Source: Perilla frutescens
Lineage: Eukaryota; Streptophyta; Magnoliopsida; Lamiales; Lamiaceae
Assembly (NCBI GenBank): GCA_026008535.1
Contig: BRKX01000014.1
Span: 39,500,506-39,564,505, forward strand
Length of the DNA: 64,000 nucleotides
Reading direction: 5' to 3'
The notes beneath the pieces were generated by a model. The model worked only from the letters and a program-made list of their open reading frames with translations. It did not search any database and had not been told where the DNA came from. The position numbers were made by a program, and so were the translations under genes. Shown piece after piece: positions 12,117 through 21,820 of this stretch; the stretch's first letter is position 1, and every line of letters begins with the position of its first letter.

Positions 12117-12721
12117 CGAAAGTTCAATCAACAACTGATTAACAAAACTGATTAAATCAGTTTGAAAGGCGTATCATCAGTTAAGCAGGAAACTGACGCC
12201 TAAGCATTCTTCAACCTCTTATCAGCTGCATGATCAATCCTCCTTGATAAGCTTCTCTATTCTCTATTCCTCATAGCTTATTTTGAATAGTTATCATTAT
12301 AACTTCAAATTAAGCTTACTATTCATCTGAGTTACCATTAAGTCTCTATACTAAGCATTAAAGTATAAAGAGACGAATTGCTCTGAGGGATATAAATAGC
12401 AAATCTTCTGGCAAATATTTGGATATTTATGGCAACTACCCAGATTTTCAAAATCCTCAGATCTTAGTCGCTTGATTAAAAAGCAATAGTCCAAGTAGAC
12501 GGCTGAGATGCATGCATTATTAACTCAGCTAACTTTCTATCAAATCAGATAGCTGATCAGCCAGAAGCACTCGATTGCTATGGTAAATGCATGTAAAATT
12601 ACTGCTTTATAAGCAGTGAAGAAGTTAAGATGAAAATATAGAACTCTCAAAATATTCCTTCTCCTTGTCTTCTTCACTTATCCAAAGCTATTCTCTAGCT
12701 AATATTTTTTGACATCGAAAA
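12117..12721 (+). other. Spacer between third-ORF copies B and C
   Basis: Non-coding and AT-rich, with a good TATA box at 12391-12399 about 330 bases before the copy C start. A pyrimidine-rich stretch follows (12650-12710). The layout parallels the spacer before copy B. Confidence 0.5.
12391..12399 (+). promoter_or_regulatory. TATA box candidate upstream of copy C
   Basis: TATAAATAG preceded by GAGGGA is a canonical plant TATA box. It could drive copy C alone, but chance matches are frequent in AT-rich DNA. Confidence 0.4.
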
Positions 12722-14608
12722 ATGGCTCTTCCATTTCACTCAATGAATATTGCACCTCTTCTAAAGAAGCTCAGAAAGGAAAAGTTTCTGGACCAAAAGT
12801 ATCTTCAAGCTCGAATAGGTTCAGCAAGGACAAGCATGATCTTTCACTTGTTGAAGACATGCGGGCTCTTATCTTTTATGACATCGAAGCCCAAGAAGAC
12901 ATATCTTCCACTTGTGGCTGAGTTCTACTACTATGCGGAGATCGAGGGCGATAACATAATCTCTATTATCCATGATCAGGTTATCACCATCGATAAAGAG
13001 GTGTTGACCAATCTGTTCCAGCTCCCTGATGTAGGTCAACCGGTGTATGAACTCGCACTCCCCTCTAAGTTGGAGTTGTGGAATGGCTGGAAGCTTCCAC
13101 ATATCGATCACAGAGACTTCTCAAATAATTTGAAGGATAGTCTCCCTCCAACGATAGTCCAGATCATGGACATTGTGATGCATACTTTTCTAAGTTGCAT
13201 CACAAATGCGCAATTCAACGATAACACCGCTCACCTCATGGTCGTCATATATTATGGATGCAAAGCTGATTGGACATCCTTTGTATTGGCCCAGCTTCAC
13301 AGGCATGTGAGGTGTGCTGAGATCGATCTAACCTCTTGCACCTTTAAAGCTAAGTTAGGATTTGCCAATCGACTCAGTCACATCCTAGAGGAGCAACTTG
13401 GAGCAATCTCTGGTGGATTCAATATCACCAAAAGAGATCTCCTTCCTACAGTTTATATCCACATGAAGCAATATGAAATAACTGACCACCCTAGGAAGTC
13501 GAGACTTGAGCTGACGGAAATCCCCAGCTCAGCAAAAGGAAAGCAGCCGCTCTTTGATACTGACCGTACAGCTGATGCAGGTCAGTCTACGACTGATAGT
13601 GACTCTTTCACTTCCATCAGTGATGAGTCCACTGCACCTGCCATCAGCGAGCCTCCCTACATCGCTGCCCTAGAACTTCTGGAAGAAGGCTTCTATACAA
13701 GCCTTGACCATCAGCTGTAAAGCTATTTTGGTCAAATAAGGGATCTCAGTCCCTTTCTCTTCGAGCATCTTCGAAGATATCTCCAATATCACCTTTGGAG
13801 ATTCCAAGTAGATGAGGCCACCATGTTGTACATGGCGTACAAGCGAGACTACTCATATTGGATAGAAGAGGGACAATGGAGCCGAAGGTGGATGAACTAT
13901 CCACTCAATTCACCTCTATTTCTTTCTGAAATCATGGATTCCATGATTAAGAGGTTTCAAACCTCGGTGCCTCATGATGCACCTCATCCAAACCATGAGC
14001 CCTCAAACTCATCTACAACTCCTCTTCAAGAGGACCCCCTCTTAACCCTCCCGGATGAGCCGCTTCTTGAACTCGCATCAGCTTCTACCTCCGGTCAAGA
14101 TCTCTCCTTTCTACCCGATCTTGACCAACTGATGCTGACTGAGGAGCCTTGTAGATGGCTATCCACTCTCATGCTTGCACCCCAAACACCCCACATCGCC
14201 GACAACTTGCTGGCCACTTCTTTCTCTCTTCTGCCACAGTTGTCACTGTCAAACCATGATTTCCATCAGTATGCCCTTTTGGATGATGCCAAAAAGGGAG
14301 AAGGGTATGCTGATGATTGAAAAGCATGTGAAACAACACATGATGGAAACTGGCAAGGCGATCTAGCTCTTTGGGATGACATCTAAAGAGAAGTACAAAG
14401 AGAGGTATAGCTTCAGAGGGAAGCTATCTCTCAAGGGAAAGCTCTTCAAGGGGAAGTCCAAATTGAGCAATGGCAAGCTCAAAGCGGCATTTGGACCTGG
14501 GAGAATGCCCAGCTACAGCAACAGCAACTTTGGGGTATCCATAGTATACCGGGCATCTCCTCCTGCAAGTGGGAGAAGGGAGAATTGAGCAAAAGAAGAA
14601 GGAACTGA
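12722..14608 (+). pseudogene. Third ORF, copy C, full length with stops
   Basis: Starts MALPFHSMNIAPLLKKLRKE and remains in a single frame to a TGA at 14606, interrupted by TAA at 13718, TGA at 14318, TAA near 14384 and TAG near 14408. The N-terminal domain covers about residues 60-250: EFYYYAEIEGD, VITIDKEVLTNLFQLP, DWTSFVLAQLHRHVRC, FKAKLGFANRLSHILEEQ. A Ser/Thr/Asp-rich hinge follows. The C-terminal domain keeps FEHLRRYLQYHLWRF and YWIEEGQWSRRWM, matching A and B. The tail is Gln-rich coil (EVQIEQWQAQ, AQLQQQQLW) and ends in KRRR. Four nonsense codons but no frameshift make it the most intact copy in frame. Function unknown. Confidence 0.65.
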
Positions 14609-15213
14609 ACGGTGAACAGTTCCAACTGAAGAAGGAAGTTAAAATATCAGTTCTTGATATTCTCTCTCTGTTACTTCCTTAATTTCTTCATCTTCTTTGC
14701 TCAATCAGTCTCTAAACATGCTCCTTGTTCTTAATATAAGTACATTCTGATTATGCTGATATATCTTTCTGAATAGCTTAATGCTTTCAATATGCTCTGA
14801 ATCTTAACAAAATCTGCATAATAATCAGAATTGAGCTGCTTTAGGACTGAAACATTTGAAGCTTCTTCAAGCTATGCAAACGAGTATTAAAATATCTTAA
14901 GGCCACTCATGCTGCAACTTGTGACAGCAAAAATCCTGATGTCTGAAAGATAAAACTCGTAAGCTCAAATGTTAACCCTAATCTAATACTCATCTACTTT
15001 CTTGGCTCTGATACTTATATCAAAGTCTTGACACTCATGAATGACAAAACTTATAAGCTTCTAAAAGCTATAAGCATCTAAGATTATTCCAACGAACATT
15101 GTCTAATACTAGCCTTGATACTAAATACTGGTACAAGCTGCTTAGATGGTCATCCATGAAAAATAACCTCATACAGTTTTCCATCATCAAACCAACTGGT
15201 TTTGACATCATCA
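14609..15213 (+). other. 3' untranslated part of the SIRE-like element
   Basis: AT-rich and non-coding between the last third-ORF copy and the polypurine tract. No motif other than the sequence leading into the PPT was recognised. Confidence 0.55.
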
Positions 15214-15226
15214 AAAAGAGGGAAAT
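15214..15226 (+). other. Polypurine tract of the SIRE-like element
   Basis: AAAAAGAGGGAAA plus one T directly precedes TGTTGGGA. With ATCATC just upstream it matches the PPT context usual for SIRE elements. Confidence 0.8.
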
Positions 15227-15495
15227 TGTTGGGAAAATTGTTGGAATGATCCAACTGATGGTTTGGATGAAATGTCAGAACACATTTGATGATCCTATGA
15301 CAAACTGTAGGTTATTTAAAGTTGGGAATTAGGGGCAATGATCGAATAAGACTTCAGACAAAGTTAAACTGAAATAAGAGTCAGTTGTATTGAAGCATGA
15401 TCAACCAGCATAAAGGTTGCCTTGATCAGACCAGTCAGAGTCAACTCTTCAAAGCTTAAAAAGCTAAAGGAGGAAGAGAACTTTGGAGACTGGTA
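15227..15495 (+). mobile_element. 3' LTR start of the SIRE-like element, truncated
   Basis: Begins TGTTGGGAAAATTGTTGGA. It is cut at 15495 by the LTR of a minus-strand copia element. The missing right part was not found on the far side of that cluster (after 40010), so simple insertion does not explain the junction. Confidence 0.75.
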
Positions 15496-16925
15496 TGTTG
15501 GGGTTTTTTCGAATTAAACCACTGCAGGATCATTTGGTTGTTCATTAATCCATGTTCATGCAAATCATATTTTTTATGTCACATGCATGTTTATCACGTC
15601 ACGCACAAAACCATGCAAAATGAATCTAATAAAGCGGAAGACATAGATTCGAATTACTTACAATTGTCAGACGGTCTGAGGACAAGATTACAGGACTAAT
15701 GTTGCTGTTGAATGAATACAGTAAATCGCGCCACCTATGTCAAAACCGTCCGCTGCACAATTCCACTCCAAGATCTTCTGTTGTATTCCCGGACTGTATC
15801 TAGATTCAGAGTGGGCTGAAATATACTAGATAAAGTTGTGAAATCTGTGGATAACTTTGAGAGACAAAGAGGGGCTGATTTCTTATTGCTCAAATTTTTA
15901 CCTCCCCTTCTCCTATTTATAGGGAGGTGGGCGAAAATTACATCTCCAAACCCTACTAGGTATGGGCCTCTATCTCAAGTTCAATATCCAGTCCACTATC
16001 AGTCAATTGGGCTACAACAGGGATCTAGAAGAATATTAAATTGGCCCACTAATTTATTTAATATCCAATATCCAATAAACTTAGGATATAATTAAATAAA
16101 TTAAGTTTTACTTTTATTCCACTAAAGAAGTAAAACTGACCTACCAATTTAATACATATTTACGAATATGCTTTCTCCTTTAGTCCAGCCATTCTCCGTG
16201 TTTAAGATCTAATGTTCATTAATTAATTATGTCAGCCTCTGACAGCTATAATTAATTAATATCTAAAACCTTGAGTAGTACCACACAAGCTTTACCATGT
16301 AAAGAATAAATTCCACCTGCAGGGTTTCAACATGAACTTGTGTTTCCTCAAGAGAACATCATCAACCTGGCGCACCAGGACACGGTGCTCATGCATACTG
16401 CTCGAGACATCATGTATACATTATTATTACCCAAGATATCAAATTCAATCTACGAAAAGATCTCACCCATTGATAAATCAAAGTAATAAACAACGCACAC
16501 ATATGCTCGCCAATATCACATGAGTTCAGAACCCGAACTCTGTGGATCTTTATTCTCTCAGTAACTTGGTCAGAGACAGACAATAGTATCCTATCGTGAT
16601 CTTCCTCAATACACTAACAAGTGTACTAGAATAATCAGTTAGTCAAGATAAACTAACTTATCAGATTATTCTACGGTGTACCGATGGTGTGTTCAGGACC
16701 ATCTAAGCCGTGAGCTCTTTAATACATTACAAGGTTCTAATGATATGATCTTACCATGTGACTCCCCACACTATATCATTTACAATGAAAGTATATGGAA
16801 CATTGCATAAAACAATTATAGAACATAATCTAAATGCAAACAGTGACTGCAATTACTTTTATTTCATATCATTATATCATCAGAAAAGTATATAAAGACA
16901 AGTCTTGCAGTATACAAAACTAACA
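15496..16925 (-). mobile_element. 3' LTR of copia copy 1
   Basis: 1430 bp. On the plus strand it starts TGTTGGGG and ends ACTAACA. It has the same length as the LTR at 30633-32062 and only scattered differences by eye, so this copy is fairly young. The TATA box lies at 15913-15922 on the minus strand. Confidence 0.9.
15913..15922 (-). promoter_or_regulatory. LTR TATA box
   Basis: Reads CTATAAATAG on the minus strand, between a GGGAGG-like repeat and a GGAGAAGGGGAGG purine block. It is conserved in the sister LTR at 31050-31059 and at 39000-39009. Confidence 0.75.
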
Positions 16926-16936
16926 ATCTCCCACTT
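16926..16936 (-). other. Polypurine tract of copia copy 1
   Basis: AAGTGGGAGAT on the minus strand directly before the LTR start TGTTAG, typical of copia elements. Confidence 0.85.
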
Positions 16937-17001
16937 ATACTTGAGGCATGTCTTTCAAGCATAATAACTAACTGGCTAACTCTCCAATCAAAACTATGAA
17001 C

Positions 17002-17460
17002 TCAAAATGCGCCCTTAGGTCTGCATCTCATTCCCATTTTCTCCACGTGACCATTAAAGGTCTTAGCCGCTAGGCTCTTCGTGAATGGATCAGCCAGGTT
17101 GTCCTCCGATGCAATCTTGACCACCGCCACATCTCCTCTCTTAACGATTTCTCGTATAAGATGGTACTTTCTCTCTATGTGTTTACTTGCCTTGTGGGCT
17201 CTGGGTTCCTTCGAATTTGCCACTGCACCAGAGTTATCACAGTATATCGTGATAGTCTTAGGCAAATCAGAAACCACGCCCAAGCCCACTAGGAACCCGC
17301 GGAGCCAGACAGCCTCATTTGCAGCCTCAGAAACAGCTACATACTCGGCTTTCATGATGGAATCCGTAATGCATTTCTTCTTAATGCTCCTCCATGCGAT
17401 GGCTCCACCTCTTAATGTAAACACATAGCCCGAGGTAGACTTACTCTGATCTTTGTCGGA
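17002..17460 (-). pseudogene. Copia RNase H, copy 1
   Basis: Reads STSGYVFTLRGGAIAWRS from about 17440, then KAEYVAVSEAANEAVWLRGF with the catalytic Glu, ITIYCDNSGAVANSKEP with the catalytic Asp, and the copia C-terminal signature SKHIERKYHLIREIV through ADPFTKSLAAKTF. It ends at 17002. The domain itself is open, but a TAA at 17461-17463 separates it from RT; the codon is CAA by family expectation. Confidence 0.85.
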
Positions 17461-18460
17461 TTAAAAATCTGAGTCCGTGTAAACCAAAGGTACTAGACTA
17501 TCAGAGCAGAAAACCAACATGTAATCTCGAGTCCTTTTAAGGTACTTGAGAATGTTTTTGACCGCAGTCCAGTGACTTTGTCCAGGGTTAGACTGATATC
17601 TACTTACCATGCTGACGGCATAGCATATATCATACCTAGTGCATAGCATAGCATACATTAAACTTCCCACAGCCGAAGCATATGGTACTTTCTTCATTTC
17701 CTCTATCTCAGACTGTGTTTGGGGACGCATTTCCTTGGATAGATGAATTCCATGCCTGTAAGGTATAAAACCTTTCTTGGAATCTTGCATGCCAAACCTA
17801 GCTAGATCTGTATCGATATAAGTCACCTGGGACAGACATAACATCTTTTTTTGGCGATCTTGAATGATCTTGATGCCAAGGACATGTCCGGCTTCACCCA
17901 GATCCTTCATATCGAACTGCTCGGATAACCACACCCTAATGTTTGACAACGTCTTCTTATTGTTTCCAATAAGCAAGATGTCATCAACATAAAGTATGAG
18001 GAATGCCACCACGTTTCCGTCACATTTCTTGTACACACAGCTCTCATCCGGACTTTGCACGAATCCATATGACTGGATAACCTCGTCAAATCAGATGTTC
18101 CAAGATCTCGATGCCAGCTTAAGTCCATAAAAGGATCTCTTAAGCTTACACATCAAGTGCTCTTGGCCCTTAGCAATGAATCCATCTGGTTGCTTCATGT
18201 GGATGTTTTCTTCAAGACTTCCATTTAGGAAAGCTGTCTTGACATCCATCTGCCAGATCTCATAATCCAAATGAGCGGCAATAGACAAGAGAATCCGGAT
18301 TGACTTAAGCATGGCTACTGGCGAAAAGGTTTCCTCATAATCTATCCCTTCTTTCTGAGTATACCCTTTTGCCATCAATCATGCCTTGAAGGTTTCAACC
18401 TTCCCGTCAGATCCTCTCTTGCGCTTGTAGAACCACTTACATCCAATGGATTTTACCCCA
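17461..18460 (-). pseudogene. Copia reverse transcriptase, copy 1
   Basis: RT_copia (RVT_2) type. From the N-terminal side: KGYTQKEGIDYEETFSPVA, WQMDVKTAFLNGSLEE (first catalytic Asp), FYGLKLASRSWN where Gln is usual at the sixth position, FLILYVDDILLIG (catalytic YVDD intact), then SAVGSLMYAMLCTRYDICYA and DSDF. In-frame TGA codons occur at 18391 and 18091, both where Arg (CGA) is expected, and a TAA occurs at the end. The catalytic core is otherwise well preserved. Confidence 0.85.
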
Positions 18461-18999
18461 TCTTGTGGTTCTACAAGTTCCCAGACTTGATTGCGATCCA
18501 TAGATCCAATCTCAGACTCCATTGCAGTTTTCCAAGAATCCGCATCTTTATCTCAAATTGCCTCGTCATAGGTCCTGGGATCCAATTCATTGAGACCCTC
18601 TGGGAAATCTTAAGCCTCTCCCAGACCAATGAATCTATCAGATTGGTGTACAACCCTCCCACTGCGACGAGACAGTTCCTGTACTTCTGTGACACGTTGT
18701 GCAGTGTTTGGTGGTTCCTCTTCTTGTACAACCGGTGTAGGATTTGATCCTCTCCTTAACTCCTCAAGGATGATTTGACTCCTTGGTTTGTGGTTTATGG
18801 CATAGTCTTCCTCTAAGAATAGAGCATTGGTGCTAACAATGATCTTCTGATCCTTAGGACTATAAAATAAACCACATTTCATTCCTCTAGGATATCCAAC
18901 GAACAGCCTTACATCAGTATGAGGAGCCAGCTTATTAGCTTCCTTATCCAACATGTGTGCTGGGCTACCCCAAATCCAAATATGGTTCAAACTGGGCTT
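18461..18999 (-). pseudogene. Copia integrase C-terminal region and RT linker, copy 1
   Basis: Frame 18990-18610 reads HIWIWGSPAHMLDKEANKL and LFVGYPRGMKCGLFYSP, the conserved block after the integrase core, then an acidic linker (VQEEEPPN) and LSRRSGRVVHQSDRFIGL, the usual start of the RT lead-in. Stops at 18610 and about 18553 break it before DADSWKTAMESEIGSM, which joins RT. Confidence 0.8.
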
Positions 19000-20046
19000 T
19001 CATCCAGTCCATAGTTCTGTGGATGTAGCAGGAACTAATTTCGATGGAACCAAGTTAAGAATATAGGCTGCCGATTCTAGGACATATCCCCAGAATGAAA
19101 TGGGCAACTCAGAATAACTCATCATCGATCTAACCATCTCTAATAGTGTACGATTCCTTCTTTCCGCCACGCCATTCTGCTGTAGCGTTCCAGGCGCAGT
19201 CAACTGGGATGTAATCCCATTCTCTGCCATGTAATCTCTAAAATCGCTTGACAGGTACTTTCCACCAAGATCAGAATGTAGTGACTTGATACTTCTACCC
19301 GTTCGTTTCTCCGCTTCCACCTTAAACTCTTTGAATTTCTCAAAGCATTCAGACTTATGACGCAACAGGTAGATATAACCATATCTAGAGTTATCATCAA
19401 TGAGAGTGATAAAGTACTCAAACCCTCCTCGAGCTTGAACTGGCATAGGGCCGCACAGGTCAGAGTGAATCAAATCTAATAGCCCTTCGGATCTATTTCC
19501 TTTTGACTGGAAAGGACGCTTGGTCATTTTACCTTCCAAACAGGATTCACACAAAGGAAACGATTCCAGTACCAAAGAAGACAATAGTCCATCGTTTACA
19601 AGCCTTTGTATCCTCTTAAGGTTAATATGACCTAGCCTTAGATGCCAAAGATAGGTTTGATTCAATTCAGAAGGTTCTTTTCTCTTGTTAGGGTTTATGA
19701 TCGATGTATTCAACAGTTGTCTTTGCGTAGTGTTTTCAATTGGTTTAAAAAAGTACAGGTGTCCATCCAATGTGCCAGAACAGATAAAATGTTTACCACT
19801 AAAGATAACTACTTTGTTATCAAAAGAAACAGAATATCCATCCATAATCAATTTAGAAACTGAAATCAAGTTTCGCCTAAAACCAGGCACATAAAGACAA
19901 TCTTTCAAAACCAAAGTTCTATAACTACTGAAAGGTAAAACAACGTCTCCCACTGCAATAGCCGCCACTCTCATAGCATTGCCCATGTAGACGGTGATCT
20001 CATCCTCACTCAGCTGTCTTTTTACCAGGAACCCTTGTAAAGACAT
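19000..20046 (-). pseudogene. Copia protease end and integrase core, copy 1
   Basis: Open for 348 codons. It starts inside the protease after the active site (LYVPGFRRNLISVSKL), then the GAG-pre-integrase zinc site (WHLRLGHIN, CESCLEGK), then the integrase core: LIHSDLCGPM (Asp), LHSDLGGKYLSSDF (Asp; Arg and Glu replaced by Leu and Lys beside it) and QQNGVAERRNRTL (Glu). It stops with TGA at 19000-19002 where Arg (CGA) is expected; the next frame continues without a shift. Confidence 0.85.
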
Positions 20047-20371
20047 GCAAACATGATCAGTAGCTCCAGTATCTACTACCCATGACTAGGTAGAACAAGT
20101 TGCTAAACATGTTTCCACAACCAGAGTGTGAGATGTACCTCTCTTCTTCTTCTTGTTAGGACACGCCGCCTTCCAGTGGCCTGGTTCGCCGCACTTGAAG
20201 CACTTAGTCTTCAACTTGAACTCCTCGGGAGGAATCTTTGCCTTTGGCTTCTTTGCCTTAGGCGCCTCATCTGCAGCCTTCTTAGGCGCGCTTTTCCTCT
20301 TCCTTTTTCCACCAGAAGAAGACGCGCCTTTTTCAGCTATGTGGGCCTGAGGATCGCTCTTTTGGAGAAAT
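20047..20371 (-). pseudogene. Copia gag zinc knuckle and protease start, copy 1
   Basis: A Lys/Ala-rich basic stretch (KAKKPKAKIPPEE) precedes a CCHC knuckle (CFKCGEPGHWKAAC) and then the protease site SWVVDTGATDHVC. A TAG just before SWVV is CAG in copy 2 (35503-36437), so a C-to-T change made the stop. The upstream side ends at 20371, where a foreign LTR array interrupts gag; gag resumes at 27935. Confidence 0.85.
20367..20371. other. Target-site duplication, left copy
   Basis: GAAAT, matching GCAAT at 27935-27939 with one change. The uninterrupted paralogue near 35855 reads CAATTCAGCC at this site, in line with GCAAT as the original target. Confidence 0.65.
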
Positions 20372-20658
20372 TGATAAGTGGTGTTTTTGCACAACATTTT
20401 GAGGTTGAAATGAAGTGAATTGAAGAGTTTTGCATGTGCTTTAACGCAAATTGAACTTTTAACCTCCCGATTTGGAAGTTTTATTTGTTGTTTGAATTTC
20501 ACAGGGAATGGAGAATTAATCAATGAATATTTGAGTGATCCAAAGCCATAGGAAGATAGATAATCGAATGAGGAACGCGCTGCAAGTTGAATCACCTCAA
20601 TCGGATAAGAAATGAGGGAGAACGGAGCAAAACCGTGAAAGGTGTCGGTGCAGAGTTG

Positions 20659-20784
20659 CTGGCGCGAGTAGCAGCGCGACCGGAGGCGCGACCGGCCTGC
20701 ACTCGCGCCAGAGACAAGATTTTCTGCAATCGGGGCGCGACCGAGGGCATGACCAGGGGCGCGACTGAGCTCGTGTCGCGCCCC
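20659..20784 (+). other. CpG-rich double stem-loop in LARD LTR
   Basis: First stem: CTGGCGCGAGT (20659-20669) with ACTCGCGCCAG (20701-20711), 11 bp perfect, loop 31. Second stem: GGGGCGCGAC (20756-20765) with GTCGCGCCCC (20775-20784), 10 bp perfect, loop 9. The block is GC-rich inside AT-rich DNA. In LTR 2 the first stem has lost a pair through CG to CA. Confidence 0.75.
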
Positions 20785-20948
20785 CAGTCCAAATTTTCGG
20801 ATCTGGGCTTCTTCTTCTTCTTATTTCGCGATCTCTCTACATTACACACACACATTCATTTCCAAAAAAATCCCCAACACCCAAATCTCCTCTCTACCTC
20901 TCATTTTCTCCTCCCACACCTCAAAACCCTAGCCACCATCTAACCCAC

Positions 20949-20979
20949 ACCCTAGCTAGGATTTCCACCTAGCTAGGGT
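20949..20979 (+). other. 12-bp perfect stem-loop in LARD LTR
   Basis: ACCCTAGCTAGG, a 7-base loop ATTTCCA, then the exact reverse complement. Repeated at 24021-24051 (perfect) and 27063-27093 (one mismatch). Role unknown; an RNA hairpin in the transcribed leader is possible. Confidence 0.8.
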
Positions 20980-21820
20980 GAATAAGGAGTTATGGCTTGA
21001 AGACGGAGCAAAGAGGAGACGAGCGGAGCAAGAGATGGATTCGATGTCCAACTTCCGGTTTGTATCAAGTTTCTTTTCTTGTTTTTGTCTTTGATTTTCT
21101 ATGAGATAATTTAATCCTTATATTTGTATTGATGTTAGGTTATATTATCTTGTATTTTAGGATTGTGATTATTTGGATATTTATGTATTTATTTTTCTAT
21201 GGATTGTTTATTGCCCTATTTCATTTTCTTGTGCTTATGCTATGTATTTGTGTTGATTAATTGATCACTAATTTACACAATATTATCTATTGATTTAAAA
21301 ATCGAGAGATGAGTCTCAATAGACGAACCCTAGGCACGAGACACCTATGTCGATAAATTCGAGAGAATTGAGGCTTAATGTGAGGGCTAGAAATCTTAGG
21401 AGTTTTTGGTAAGTACATGTGTAAGATTCGTTCAGAGACGGTGAACCTAGCATGTACCCTCCAAACTTAAGTGTCTCGAGAGAGAGCTTAGACGAGATTT
21501 CCCTAGTGAAATTTAGCACCACAAATAGACATTCAATAGGATCTTTAGTGCCAAGTACCGAAGAAATCAATCCTAAAAGTACCTCTACCTTCTTGTCCCA
21601 TTCTCCATTTATTTTTCCCGTTTATTTATTGCTTTCTTTAGTTTAGATTAGTTAGATTTCTGTTTATCTTATCGTCTAGATAATGATTGAGGTCCGATAT
21701 TATATTACACGCAATTAGGTCTAATTAGTCTCTGTAGATACGATACTCTTGCTCGCTATATATACTATAATTGCACCGTACACTTGCGATATAATTTTAG
21801 TCGAATAAAAAAGTCGAACA

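Larger units (their letters stand above)
3869..15495 (+). mobile_element. SIRE-like Ty1/copia element lacking RT-RNase H
   Basis: In order: 5' LTR remnant, tRNA-Met PBS, gag with zinc knuckle and coiled coil, protease, integrase, the linker that normally precedes RT, three copies of a third ORF, a polypurine tract and a 3' LTR start. The ATCATCAAAAAGAGGGAAAT sequence before the 3' LTR and the extra ORF after pol are traits of the SIRE/Maximus lineage. RT and RNase H (normally over 2 kb) are absent between 8260 and the first third-ORF copy. Both LTRs are cut at their outer side. The element is dead: at least two frameshifts and several stops lie in gag-pol. Confidence 0.8.
20372..21820 (+). 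mobile_element. LARD LTR 1
   Basis: TGATAAGTGG to GTCGAACA. It contains a CpG-rich, stem-loop-forming block (20659-20784) and a perfect 12-bp stem-loop (20949-20979). Frames of up to 118 codons cross the CpG-rich block but are not supported as genes, since stop and start codons differ among the three LTRs. Confidence 0.9.

Noticed and set aside
8216..14608. Third ORF as an envelope gene
   Set aside because: No signal peptide, no clear membrane anchor and no furin-like site with a fusion segment could be seen; the basic and coiled tail points to a soluble nuclear or RNA-binding protein.
17081..17428. Plus-strand frames opposite copia pol
   Set aside because: Antisense shadows of the minus-strand RNase H and RT coding sequence.
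20587..20943. 118-codon plus-strand frame in the LARD LTR, repeated at 26701-27057 and partly at 23740-24015
   Set aside because: It lies within the LTR across the CpG-rich stem-loops, the start is lost in the second LTR, and the peptide has no domain character. Similarity among copies is only the DNA identity of the LTRs.
21316..21570. Minus-strand frame repeated at 24388-24693 and 27430-27636
   Set aside because: Its start and length differ in each copy and it is antisense within an LTR. No coding bias was seen.
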